A stretch of 64,000 bases of DNA from Polyangiaceae bacterium (GTDB lineage Bacteria; Myxococcota_A; Polyangia; Polyangiales; Polyangiaceae). Made by a program: the position numbers and the translations under genes. Numbering within the stretch: the first letter of the stretch is position 1; every line of letters starts with the position of its first letter. The stretch covers positions 1,054,001 through 1,118,000 of the forward strand of contig JADJXL010000020.1 of the NCBI GenBank assembly GCA_016715885.1, in the 5' to 3' direction. Below, one piece after another: positions 43,075 through 52,103 of this stretch. Under the pieces are notes generated by a model, which was not told the DNA's origin, made no database searches, and saw nothing but the letters and a program-made list of their open reading frames with translations.

Positions 43075-44829
43075 TCACTCGAAACACGCCACGATATCGT
43101 CCCCCGCAACCGTATCCTCTTCCAAGAGCTTCTCTGTAAGCCGATCCACGCCACTACGCATGGATTCGACAATCTTGCACGCGCGCTCGAGCTGCGACTC
43201 GACGAGCTTCCGCGATACCTCGTCCACCCGCCCGATGAGCGCCCCGCTATGAGCAGCCGCGTTTGGATGATCCGTCAGGCTGATCGGCCCAAGCTCGCTC
43301 ATTCCAAGCTCGCCCACCATCTTGCGCGCCAGCGTCGCCGCTCGCTGTATGTCGTCCGCAGCGCCCGCAGTCATCGTCCCGAGCATGACCATTTCAGCAG
43401 CACGTCCACCCATGAGCATGCAAATCTGATCCTCGAGGAATTCACGCGTGTGAAGTAATCGATCCCGCTCAGGAAGCGCTTGTGTCACGCCGAGCGCCCT
43501 GCCCCGCGGCAAAATCGATACCTTGTGCACCGGATCGGCATGCTTTGCCGCGAGCGCAACCGCGACGTGGCCCGCTTCGTGAATCGCCGTCGCCCGACGC
43601 TCGACGGGATCGAGCACCAGCGACTTGCGCTCGGCTCCCATGAGCACCTTGTCGCGCGCTTTGTCGATATGCGAAAGCTCCACCGCCTCCGCTCCTTCAC
43701 GCGCCGCCAAAATGGCCGCCTCGTTGAGCAAATTCGCCAGCTCCGCACCGGAAAAACCCGGCGTGACCTTTGCCACGTGCGCCAAGTCGACGTCGTCCTC
43801 GAGCGTAATGGGCCTGGCGTGGACTTCGAGGATCTCGCGACGCCCGCGTAAATCAGGCAATGGCACGACAACCTGCCGATCGAATCGCCCCGGCCTGAGC
43901 AGCGCAGGATCCAATACATCGACACGGTTCGTGGATGCAATGACCACAATGCCAGTCGTGTGATCGAACCCGTCCATTTCCACGAGGAGCTGATTCAACG
44001 TTTGGTCGTGGTCCATCGACGCGGAATCCCCACTGCGACCACGCGATCGCCCGACTGCATCGATTTCGTCGATGAAGATGATACACGAGGATGCTCGCCT
44101 GGCTTCGGCGAATAAGCTGCGCACGCGAGATGCGCCCACGCCGACGAACATTTCCTGAAAGCTCGATCCCGATGCCGACAAGAATGGCACGCCCGCTTCG
44201 GTCGCGACGGCCCGCGCGAGGAGCGTTTTGCCCGTGCCCGGCGCGCCCGTGAGGAGCACTCCCCGCGGAGGACGGCCTCCGAGGCGGCTGAATCGTTCGG
44301 GGCTGCGCAAAAACTCGACGGTTTCGCTGAGCGCCTCTTTGACTTCGTCCATGCCGGCGACATCGGTGAAGCGCACAGGAGGGCTCGATGTGCGCGTACC
44401 AACCTCGGCAAAGTGCGCTCGGTTCTTGCGACGATGCATGGCGAACGCACCACCGGCGAGGAGCAGGATGACGACAATGGGCGCGATGGCAGCCACGGCG
44501 CGCGAGCCGGGTGCTTCTTGCAATGCGCCGTACTCGACAGTCGATCCTGTCGCGACGAACTTGTCGACGAGGGCTCGGCGGGCTTGTTCGTCGCCCACGA
44601 TGCCGGTGCTCTCGCGGCCATCGGTGAACTTGACTTCGAATCGCTCGCCTTCGACGCGCACGTGGCTGACCGACTTTGCGTCGGGGAGACGCACGAGGTC
44701 GGTGTAGGAAAGCATCTTATCGGGCGTCCAGGAGCGCACGACGAGCGCCAGGATCGTCATGACGGCAATTACGGCCACCACGATAACGGGTCGTACCTTT
44801 TGCTTATCGAAATTCCTCAGCCATCGCAT
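43075..44829 (-). CDS. ftsH: ATP-dependent zinc metalloprotease of the FtsH family
   Basis: A 584-residue membrane protease that degrades misfolded membrane and cytoplasmic proteins. Two transmembrane helices (about 13-31 and 112-130) flank a small periplasmic domain. The AAA domain has Walker A GAPGTGKT (195-202), Walker B IIFIDEID (250-257) and the pore motif MFVGVGASRVR. The zinc site is HEAGH (417-421) with a downstream Asp. It is shorter than the typical 610-650 residues, lacking the long C-terminal tail. A second ftsH is likely elsewhere in the genome. Confidence 0.93.
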   Translation of the reverse strand: MRWLRNFDKQKVRPVIVVAVIAVMTILALVVRSWTPDKMLSYTDLVRLPDAKSVSHVRVEGERFEVKFTDGRESTGIVGDEQARRALVDKFVATGSTVEYGALQEAPGSRAVAAIAPIVVILLLAGGAFAMHRRKNRAHFAEVGTRTSSPPVRFTDVAGMDEVKEALSETVEFLRSPERFSRLGGRPPRGVLLTGAPGTGKTLLARAVATEAGVPFLSASGSSFQEMFVGVGASRVRSLFAEARRASSCIIFIDEIDAVGRSRGRSGDSASMDHDQTLNQLLVEMDGFDHTTGIVVIASTNRVDVLDPALLRPGRFDRQVVVPLPDLRGRREILEVHARPITLEDDVDLAHVAKVTPGFSGAELANLLNEAAILAAREGAEAVELSHIDKARDKVLMGAERKSLVLDPVERRATAIHEAGHVAVALAAKHADPVHKVSILPRGRALGVTQALPERDRLLHTREFLEDQICMLMGGRAAEMVMLGTMTAGAADDIQRAATLARKMVGELGMSELGPISLTDHPNAAAHSGALIGRVDEVSRKLVESQLERACKIVESMRSGVDRLTEKLLEEDTVAGDDIVACFE

Positions 44830-45043
44830 GTTCGCGTCGCACCTCGTATCCCGGTGACGAGCTACCGGGGCCGAAGAGGATAGCGTCGGGCTGGCTGTGT
44901 GGTAGGGACAAACGAAACGAATTTAATCGGGAAATAGGGATGATGATGAATTGCGAGTGTAGGATTTTCAGTTTTTCCGGACGATTCGAGGAGGGGTTGG
45001 ACCAATAGCGCTAACTTGCGGCGAAAATGCCACGCTCTTGCGC

Positions 45044-45184
45044 GCCTCACCCCCTAACCCCCTCTCCAACTCCGCATTGCTTCGCAATGCTACGTGGAGA
45101 GGGGGAAAAGAGGCTCGATCTGTTCCTGCTCCCCCCTCTCCACGAAGCGGCAAAACCGCGGAGTTGAAGAGGGTCGGGGTGACC
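45044..45184. repeat. C-rich repeat element with terminal inverted repeats
   Basis: A 141-bp element. Its left end CCTCACCCCCTAACCCCCTC and the reverse complement of its right end (GTCACCCCGACCCTCTTCAA) match as imperfect terminal inverted repeats that both end in CAACTCCG. Inside are nested inverted repeats (GTGGAGAGGGGG / CCCCCTCTCCAC) and ATTGCTTCGCAAT. It abuts the 3' end of the outer-membrane-like gene, so it may act as terminator or be a MITE-like unit. A related hairpin occurs at 58182. Confidence 0.7.
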
Positions 45185-45187
45185 CTT

Positions 45188-46381
45188 TCAGAACGACAGT
45201 CCCGCGTTCAGCCGTACGCCCGCAATGGACGCCGAGTGCGCGCCGCCAATCGGGCCGCTCACGGGAAGAATGACACCAAGCCCCGCGCGCACGGCCATCG
45301 CCTTGCCCACGGGAATCGTGCTGTTCACGCCAGGCTCGACGACGAACTGCGCGCCCGAATAATCGCTGCTGCGCACGGATTCGGGCAAACGCGAGACCGC
45401 AAGCCACGCACGAAGCCCGGGGGAAACCTTGCCGTCGAGGAAGTCGTAAAAGAACGATGCTCCCGTGACCCAGTTCAGCGCCGGGTTGTGCACCGTGCCG
45501 TCGTTTTCCGTCGCTGGAAGCCCGCCCGCCGTGCGGATCATCAGCTCGAGCTTCGTGCTCGCACCGAAGTGCATGTTGCGCGTGTCGTACGTGAAGCCGA
45601 CGCCCGGTACGAAGCTCAAACGCTTCGGCGTAAAGAGCGCTTGTTCTTCCCATCCGCGTGCGGCCCCCGCGGCGTGGTTGAGCAGCGCTTGAGGCTTGGC
45701 ACCCGTTTCATCCGCCGGCGGAAACATCTGGCCTTGACCCGTCGGGATCGCGACAGCCAGCGAGATGGGCAGACGCATGAAGCGCCTCAGCTTGATTCTT
45801 GCCTTGACGTGCCCCTCGAAGTTGCCCGTCGCGAACGGGCTATACGCGTCATTGTCGACCGGACCGTCGATGGATCCTGTCGAGAAGGGCAAACGCACGC
45901 CCCACGACCATCGTTCATCCATGCGCCACTCGAAGTAGGGCACGAACGTCACGAAGGTCGTTTTCGTCGGGTTCGAGTCACTTCGTATGTCACGGATGTC
46001 GCCGACGCCGATCACGGTGTCGATGCCGACGTCACGCGGGGGAAGCGGACGATAATCCTCGGGTTTTGCAGCCTCTTTTGCCGCTTCTTCTTCCTCCTTC
46101 AAGTGACCCGTCTTGCCCTGCGGAGCAAACTTGCCTTCGCCTTCCTCTTTGCCTCCAACGCCCCATGCATTGGGATCTGGCGGCGGAAGCTCGGGCGGGG
46201 GCTTCGGCTCCGCATCGGGATCGACCACGGTGTCGACGCCTTTGGGCACCGGCTCGTCGGCGAGCACGATTCTGGGAAAAGCGAGCGCACCGAGCAAAAA
46301 TGAGACGCCGGCGAGCGGCACCATCTTTTGCAAGCGCGCGCGATGAGCGGAGAGGCGGAATCGAGGAGGGAGAAGTAGCAT
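45188..46381 (-). CDS. Probable outer-membrane protein
   Basis: About 397 residues, no recognised family name. A signal peptide with hydrophobic core LAGVSFLLGALAF ends VLA|DEP. A Pro/Asp/Glu-rich stretch follows (DAEPKPPPELPPPDPNAWG). The remaining 300 residues have alternating polar/hydrophobic strands and repeated patterns such as DERWSWGVRLPF and VGKAMAVRAGLGVILP, with a C-terminal RLNAGLSF. This fits a transporter-type or DUF-type beta barrel. In-frame ATGs are at 46417 and 46381; I prefer the second. Next to it, on the other strand, starts a large kinase. Confidence 0.65.
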   Translation of the reverse strand: MLLLPPRFRLSAHRARLQKMVPLAGVSFLLGALAFPRIVLADEPVPKGVDTVVDPDAEPKPPPELPPPDPNAWGVGGKEEGEGKFAPQGKTGHLKEEEEAAKEAAKPEDYRPLPPRDVGIDTVIGVGDIRDIRSDSNPTKTTFVTFVPYFEWRMDERWSWGVRLPFSTGSIDGPVDNDAYSPFATGNFEGHVKARIKLRRFMRLPISLAVAIPTGQGQMFPPADETGAKPQALLNHAAGAARGWEEQALFTPKRLSFVPGVGFTYDTRNMHFGASTKLELMIRTAGGLPATENDGTVHNPALNWVTGASFFYDFLDGKVSPGLRAWLAVSRLPESVRSSDYSGAQFVVEPGVNSTIPVGKAMAVRAGLGVILPVSGPIGGAHSASIAGVRLNAGLSF

Positions 46382-46449
46382 CGTTTTGTTCCGGGACTCG
46401 TGACGCGACGCTACCATGCGACCGGACCGTTCGTCTTCAGCAGCGCGTT

Positions 46450-49400
46450 ATGGCGATGCACCCTGACCAACTTGCCGATTTCGAGATCCTCCGCCGCCTG
46501 GGTGCCGGCGGCATGGCGGAAGTGTTTCTTGCGAAAAAACGCGGCGCTGAAGGGACCTACAAGCTGCTCGTCGTCAAACGCGTGCTCCCGGCGCACGGTT
46601 CGTCACGACGCTTCCGAACGATGTTCGTCGAGGAAGCGCACCTGGCCACGCGCCTGAATCACCCGAACATCGTGCAGGTGTACGAGTTCAGCGATCATGG
46701 CGATGATGGGCTGCTCTTGTCGATGGAGTACGTCGAAGGCTTCGACCTCGGCAAGATCATGTCGAACGCGAAGCGACTCGGCGCGCGCATCCCGCCGTTC
46801 GTCGCGGCGTACATCATTTCGGAAGCCGCCAAAGGGCTGCACTACGCGCACGAACGCAAGGACGAAGGCGGCGTGCCGCTCGCGATCGTGCATCGCGACG
46901 TGTCTCCGCAAAACATCCTGTTGTCGTACGAAGGCGCGGTGAAGATCGCCGACTTCGGTATCGCCACGGCAAACCTTTTTCGGCAAGAACAAGGCGTCTT
47001 GAAGGGGAAATTCGGGTACATGTCGCCCGAGCAAGCGCACGGGGAACAAGTCGATCGCAGAAGCGACATCTACGGGCTGGGCGTGGTCTTCTACGAGATG
47101 CTCACGCTGCGATCGCCGTACGACAAGAGCAACGACGACATCCTGCTCGACGCCGTGCGAAACGGGACGTTCGAACGGCCTTCGTTCTATGTGCCGGACG
47201 TTCCCCCGGAGCTCGAAGCGATCGTGCTGAGAGCGATGAGTCGTTCGCGCGAGGATCGCTTTCAAACGGCGCGCGAGATGAGCGCGGCGATCATGCGCAC
47301 GCTGCTCGCGAAACAAGAGCTGGTCGATTCGGCGTCGATCGAAGCGATGCTGCTGGAACTGTTCGGGCGTGAAGTTGATTTGCCGGCGGACAATCCACAG
47401 GACGCGCCAGAAGCCGCGACGATGGCGGCGGTGCCGCTCGCACGCATGCCCGCGGAAGACACGCGTGGCCCGGTTCCCGTGCGCGTTGCGCGAGAAGTGC
47501 GGCACGTCGCGGTCGTCACGCTGCGCATCGACGACGCGTCGCATGATCATGCCGAGCCCGCCAATCAAGCGGTGCGGCGCATGGCCGTGTCGATACGACA
47601 AACCCTCGACGACATCGCCTTCAAGCACGGCGCCGTGTGGTCGTGGGAATCCGCGTGGTCGGCGCGAGCCATCGTCGGGTTGCTCGCCAATCCGTCGAGG
47701 TCAGCCGTGGATTCCGCTTCGCTCGCGCTCGACGTGCACGAAGCGTTGGCCGGTGCGAGCGAAGACCTGCCTGCACCGCTGAAAGCGTCGATCGGCATCG
47801 TACGAGGCATCGCCGCGGGTGAACGCGACACGCAAGGTCACCTCGTGCGGCACACGCTGCAAGCGCCCGCCGACTTCCTCGCCGATCGCGTAGGTGCAGC
47901 GACTCCCTTTGGCAAAACGTGGGTCGCAGGCGGCGTTTATCGCTTGGTGCGTCGCGATTTCCGATGGGGCGACGCGCCCGTGCTGACGCTCGGCGATACA
48001 TCGGGCTACCGCGTGCCTCCGCAGATGCGCCTGTATTCGCTCGAGCGGCCGCTGACGCGCGAAGAGCGCACGGACGAGCTTTCGATTGGGCAGAGCGATC
48101 TCGTGGGTCGCGACGCCGAACGCGCGGACTTGCACGCGGCGTATCACCGCTGCACGTCGGCAGCGCTGTCGAATCCATTCGGCGGAGCGGATGAAGCTCC
48201 GATGTCACGCATGACGCGTGGCGAGCTCGTCGCACGCGTCGTCGTGGGCGAAATGGGCATTGGAAAAACCGCGCTCGTGTCGGCGTTTCTGACGGATTTG
48301 CCGCGAAACGTGCGCGTCGTGCAGATCGAATGTTCGCCCGTGAAGATCGAGCTGCCCTTGGCGACCGTTGCGGACCTTCTTCGTGAAGTCACGGGCATGG
48401 GCCTCGACAGCGCGCTCGACGATGTGCAAGCAGCCCTGCGCGACATCTTCGGCCCGTTCATGCGAGCCATGAGCGCGCCGCGCGAAATCTTGCGCCTCGC
48501 AGAGCTCGTCACGGGCACGCAACACGGCGATCACCAGGAAGAAGACGCCAGCAACTATCGACACGACTTGGTCGTTCAAGGCATTCGCCGGCTGCTCGTT
48601 GGCCTCACGCGTCGCAATCCGCTCATCATGATCATCGACGGCCTTCAATGGGCCGATCGCGCAAGCCTCGAGCTCTTCAAGGAGATCCTGCGCCGAAGCG
48701 AGCCCATCCCGCTCCTCTGCGTGCTCGTGACGAGGCCCGATGAACGCGTGCTCTCGTTCGTCGAGGGGCTCGTGCACATCGAGCTCCGAGGGCTCGCGCC
48801 GGAAGAGCAAGTGCGTTTGGTCGAAGCGCGTCTCGGCGTGCGCGACGGCGTGGCCGCCATCTGCGGCGAGCTCGTGCCGCGCGTTGCGGGAAACCCGTTT
48901 TTCTTGCTGGAAATGGTCGACGCGCTGCTCGAGCGCGGCACGCTCGAGATCGTCGAAAACGAAAACGGCGGGCACGAGCTGGTGCGCCACGAACGACCAG
49001 GGGAACGCGGTGAAACGCTTCCATCGACGCTGGAACAGCTCATCGGGGATCGCATCCGCGAGCTTCCGGCGGCCGAGCATGACGTCGTTGCGTGGCTTGC
49101 GGTTGCCGGCGGGCCACTTACTGAAGCAGATATTTTAGCGCTGACGCGCCTGCCCGATGGCGAGCCGATCACGCGGCTGTGTGCGCGCGGATTGTGTGAC
49201 AGGCGCGCGGATTCCGTCGATTTTCGGCATCCACTTGCGCGCGACGTCGCCTACTTGGCGCTCGATGCCCCCAAGCGTGCACGTCTGCACCTTTTGCTAG
49301 GTGAGCACTTGTCACGCACGCCGCTTGCGCGCGGCTTGTCCGCGGCCATCGTGGCGCGGCACTTCGCGCGTGGAGAAGCGCCGGTGCAAGCTGCCGAGAT

Positions 49401-50823
49401 GTACCTCGAGGCTGCGGCTTCGGCGCGCGCGACGCATCAGGAGCAGCTCGCGCTGCGGTATTACCAGCGCGCGTTGAGCCTCTTGCCGCCGACCGATCCT
49501 CGGCAGATGACCGCGCACGCGGCGCTCGAAGCCATCTACAGGCACCTCGGCCGGCGCAGTGAACGGCGCAAACACCTCGAAGCATTGCGCGACCTTGCAA
49601 AGCGCAGCGGCAAGGCTCGCTGGGCGGCGCTCGCGCTCGTGCGAACGGCGCGTATCGACTGCGACGACGGCCAGCTTGCGCGGGGATTGCCGGTTGCCGA
49701 GCGCGCAACCGAAGCGGCGCGCATGTCGAAGCAACCGGCGCTCGAGGTCGAGGCGCACACGATCCTATCAGAAATCCTAGGCGATCTCGGTGATGTACGC
49801 GGCGCGATCGAAGCTTGTGAACGCGCTCTTCACGTGGCCAAAGTCGCAAAGCTTCCGCCACGCATACGAGCCGAGGTGTTGCGTTCGAAAGGCGTGCTCT
49901 TGCGTCGAGTGGGACGCGTGGACGAAGCTGTCACGGCGCATGCCGAAGCCATCGCGGTGTTCCGCGTCGTGGGCGCAAGGCGCAGCGAAGCGAGGGCCAA
50001 AAATGCGCTCGCTTATGCCATGTTCGTCATGGAGCGGTTCGAGGACGCCATCGCGCTCGGGCTCTCGTCGATCAGCATCGACCTTGCGATCAGCGGTCGT
50101 TTTCAGATTGCCAAGACGCTGAGCAACGTCGGGCAAGCGTACGCGCGGCTCGGCGACGTCGAACGAGGCCTCTCGTATTTGAAGCGTGCTCGCGAAGCGC
50201 ACGAGCGATACGCCGATCAAGATTCGCGCGCCGACACGCTGCTTTGTTCGGCCGAAGTGCTGCTCGAGCACGGATCGCTCCCCGAGGCTGCAACTTTGTG
50301 CGGCGATGCCGGAGCGCTCGTTGCGGTCACGGGCAGCGCGTACGACACCGTGCACGAGCGCATCGTGCGCGCGCTCGTTGCGCGAGCGGAGAACCACGCG
50401 GCCGAGGCGATTCAGTACGCGCAGGCCGCACGCAAGCTCGCCGAGCCGCAGGGCCTCTTGAGCTACCACATCTACGCAACGGCCATCGAAGCTGCCGCGC
50501 GCATCGATGCGCAAGAGCATCACACCGGGGTTTTGCTTGCACGCACCGCGCTCGGGGCGATCGAGTCCACGAGCTCCGAATACGGCATCGAGGTGCGAGC
50601 GCTTTGCACCGACGCCCTAAGGCGAGCTAGTCCGCTTGGTTTGCGTGACGCCGTCTTTCGCTCGGCGAGCCACATACGATCGGTCGCGGCGCACGTTCGG
50701 GACCCGCGACTGCGCGAGCTGTTCTTGCGAAGGGCCGTGGTTGCGCGCATTCTGTCGGAGGCGGACAGCCTCGGGTTCGAATCAGGTCGATCGGACTCCG
50801 GGGCTCGCGGCGAGTTGGCATGA
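46450..50823 (+). CDS. Ser/Thr kinase - cyclase-like - AAA ATPase - TPR signalling protein
   Basis: A 1457-residue protein. Residues about 10-275 are a complete kinase: LGAGGMAEVF, Lys 43 (VVKRV), HRDVSPQN (147-154) and ADFG near 167. Residues about 345-530 resemble a degenerate class III nucleotide cyclase domain (VAVVTLRIDDASH... and a SIGIVRG segment) without clear metal-binding aspartates. Residues about 560-900 are an ATPase with Walker A GEMGIGKT (about 600-607) and Walker B LIMIIDGLQW (about 725). The rest is TPR-like helices. I start at ATG 46450, just before the kinase; the frame is open upstream without homology. The stop shares ATGA with the following patatin gene. Confidence 0.9.
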   Translation: MAMHPDQLADFEILRRLGAGGMAEVFLAKKRGAEGTYKLLVVKRVLPAHGSSRRFRTMFVEEAHLATRLNHPNIVQVYEFSDHGDDGLLLSMEYVEGFDLGKIMSNAKRLGARIPPFVAAYIISEAAKGLHYAHERKDEGGVPLAIVHRDVSPQNILLSYEGAVKIADFGIATANLFRQEQGVLKGKFGYMSPEQAHGEQVDRRSDIYGLGVVFYEMLTLRSPYDKSNDDILLDAVRNGTFERPSFYVPDVPPELEAIVLRAMSRSREDRFQTAREMSAAIMRTLLAKQELVDSASIEAMLLELFGREVDLPADNPQDAPEAATMAAVPLARMPAEDTRGPVPVRVAREVRHVAVVTLRIDDASHDHAEPANQAVRRMAVSIRQTLDDIAFKHGAVWSWESAWSARAIVGLLANPSRSAVDSASLALDVHEALAGASEDLPAPLKASIGIVRGIAAGERDTQGHLVRHTLQAPADFLADRVGAATPFGKTWVAGGVYRLVRRDFRWGDAPVLTLGDTSGYRVPPQMRLYSLERPLTREERTDELSIGQSDLVGRDAERADLHAAYHRCTSAALSNPFGGADEAPMSRMTRGELVARVVVGEMGIGKTALVSAFLTDLPRNVRVVQIECSPVKIELPLATVADLLREVTGMGLDSALDDVQAALRDIFGPFMRAMSAPREILRLAELVTGTQHGDHQEEDASNYRHDLVVQGIRRLLVGLTRRNPLIMIIDGLQWADRASLELFKEILRRSEPIPLLCVLVTRPDERVLSFVEGLVHIELRGLAPEEQVRLVEARLGVRDGVAAICGELVPRVAGNPFFLLEMVDALLERGTLEIVENENGGHELVRHERPGERGETLPSTLEQLIGDRIRELPAAEHDVVAWLAVAGGPLTEADILALTRLPDGEPITRLCARGLCDRRADSVDFRHPLARDVAYLALDAPKRARLHLLLGEHLSRTPLARGLSAAIVARHFARGEAPVQAAEMYLEAAASARATHQEQLALRYYQRALSLLPPTDPRQMTAHAALEAIYRHLGRRSERRKHLEALRDLAKRSGKARWAALALVRTARIDCDDGQLARGLPVAERATEAARMSKQPALEVEAHTILSEILGDLGDVRGAIEACERALHVAKVAKLPPRIRAEVLRSKGVLLRRVGRVDEAVTAHAEAIAVFRVVGARRSEARAKNALAYAMFVMERFEDAIALGLSSISIDLAISGRFQIAKTLSNVGQAYARLGDVERGLSYLKRAREAHERYADQDSRADTLLCSAEVLLEHGSLPEAATLCGDAGALVAVTGSAYDTVHERIVRALVARAENHAAEAIQYAQAARKLAEPQGLLSYHIYATAIEAAARIDAQEHHTGVLLARTALGAIESTSSEYGIEVRALCTDALRRASPLGLRDAVFRSASHIRSVAAHVRDPRLRELFLRRAVVARILSEADSLGFESGRSDSGARGELA

Positions 50824-52094
50824 CGGTACGATCCACGAAACGAGCAGGCACAGGGCGTCGCAAAGTTGCGCTGATTCTTTCGGGCGGCGGAGCGCGTGGC
50901 GCGTACGAGGTCGGCGTTCTTTCGTACGTCCTCGACGGGTTTGCCCGCGTGCGCGGTGCGGCTCCGCGGATCGACATTCTGTGCGGCACGTCGGTCGGAG
51001 CGATCAACGCGTGCTTCTTGGCAGCGCACTTGGCCGATCCGACGACGGGCATACGGCGCCTGGCAAACTTGTGGACCGAGCTCGACTTGCCGGACGTGCT
51101 GGGATTTGGCTTCCGTCAGGCGTTGGGCCTGCCAAAGGTGCTCTTTGGTGGTGGGACGGATTCCGTTGGCGTGTTCGACGTAGCGCCCATGGCAAAACTG
51201 GTCGAGCGGGAAATTCCGTGGCGAGCGGTCGCGCGTACATTGCGGCACGGGCATCTTGGAGCGCTCAGCGTGTCGGCGACCGAGGTTGCGTCGGGTCGTA
51301 CGGTCATCTTCATGCAGACGGGGCCGGATGGCGCATTGCCGACGGTCGCGCCGCCGCGGACGATCATTCGCGGAGCGCACATCGGGCCGCTTCATGCGCT
51401 GGCATCGGCCGCGATTCCGATATTGTTTCCACCGGTGCGAATTGGTCGCGAGCTGTTCATGGATGGCGGCGTACGTCAGAACACGCCCATTGCTCCAGCA
51501 TTACGATTGGGTGCGACGCACGTATTTGCGATTGGATTGTCGCGAGACATCTCGGGCGTCAGCACTTCGCCGGAGGACGAGAAGGTTCCTGGGGCGGCAT
51601 TTTTGCTGGGCAAGATCCTCAATGCATTTTTGCTCGACCACATACAGACCGACCTCGAAGTGATGACGCGATTGAATCACATCATCGACGATGCCGAGCG
51701 GATGTATGGTTCCGAGTTTTTGCGTCAGGTCAATGGTATGGCCGAACGACGCGGAGCGATGCCATACAACAATATTCGATCGCTGGTGGTACGGCCGTCG
51801 GAGGACATTGGCAGGCTCGCGGCGGAATACGTTCGTCGAGGTAACATTCGTGGAAGTCACGCGTTCATGCGGCGCCTCTTGACACTGGTGGACGTGGGCG
51901 AAGGGACGGAAGCGGATCTAGCGAGTTATTTGCTCTTCGATGGAGCATTTGCGCGTCGATTGATTGATTTGGGTCGCGCGGATGCGGAAGCGCGCAAGCA
52001 CGAGATTGCGGAGTTTTTCGGCCACGCTGCGGAAGACGCCGCGCCCGTCGAAGCGGAAAGCTCGGTGTGGAGCATCCCGCCGCATGTGGAGTAA
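50820..52094 (+). CDS. Patatin-like phospholipase, coupled to kinase gene
   Basis: A 424-residue predicted phospholipase. The oxyanion loop GGGARG (22-27), nucleophile elbow GTSVG (56-60) and DGG near 215 (FMDGGVRQNTP) are all intact, so it should be active. No signal peptide is seen, so it is cytoplasmic or membrane-peripheral. Its ATG overlaps the stop of the 1457-residue kinase gene by four bases, and translation is probably coupled. In other systems patatins serve as membrane-damaging effectors; whether this one is controlled by the kinase is inference. Confidence 0.9.
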   Translation: MTVRSTKRAGTGRRKVALILSGGGARGAYEVGVLSYVLDGFARVRGAAPRIDILCGTSVGAINACFLAAHLADPTTGIRRLANLWTELDLPDVLGFGFRQALGLPKVLFGGGTDSVGVFDVAPMAKLVEREIPWRAVARTLRHGHLGALSVSATEVASGRTVIFMQTGPDGALPTVAPPRTIIRGAHIGPLHALASAAIPILFPPVRIGRELFMDGGVRQNTPIAPALRLGATHVFAIGLSRDISGVSTSPEDEKVPGAAFLLGKILNAFLLDHIQTDLEVMTRLNHIIDDAERMYGSEFLRQVNGMAERRGAMPYNNIRSLVVRPSEDIGRLAAEYVRRGNIRGSHAFMRRLLTLVDVGEGTEADLASYLLFDGAFARRLIDLGRADAEARKHEIAEFFGHAAEDAAPVEAESSVWSIPPHVE

Positions 52095-52103
52095 AGGGCG
52101 CGA

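Noticed and set aside
42481..43458. 325-codon plus-strand open frame overlapping ftsH and the repeat array
   Set aside because: It runs antisense to ftsH and through the 42-bp repeats, with no coherent domain.
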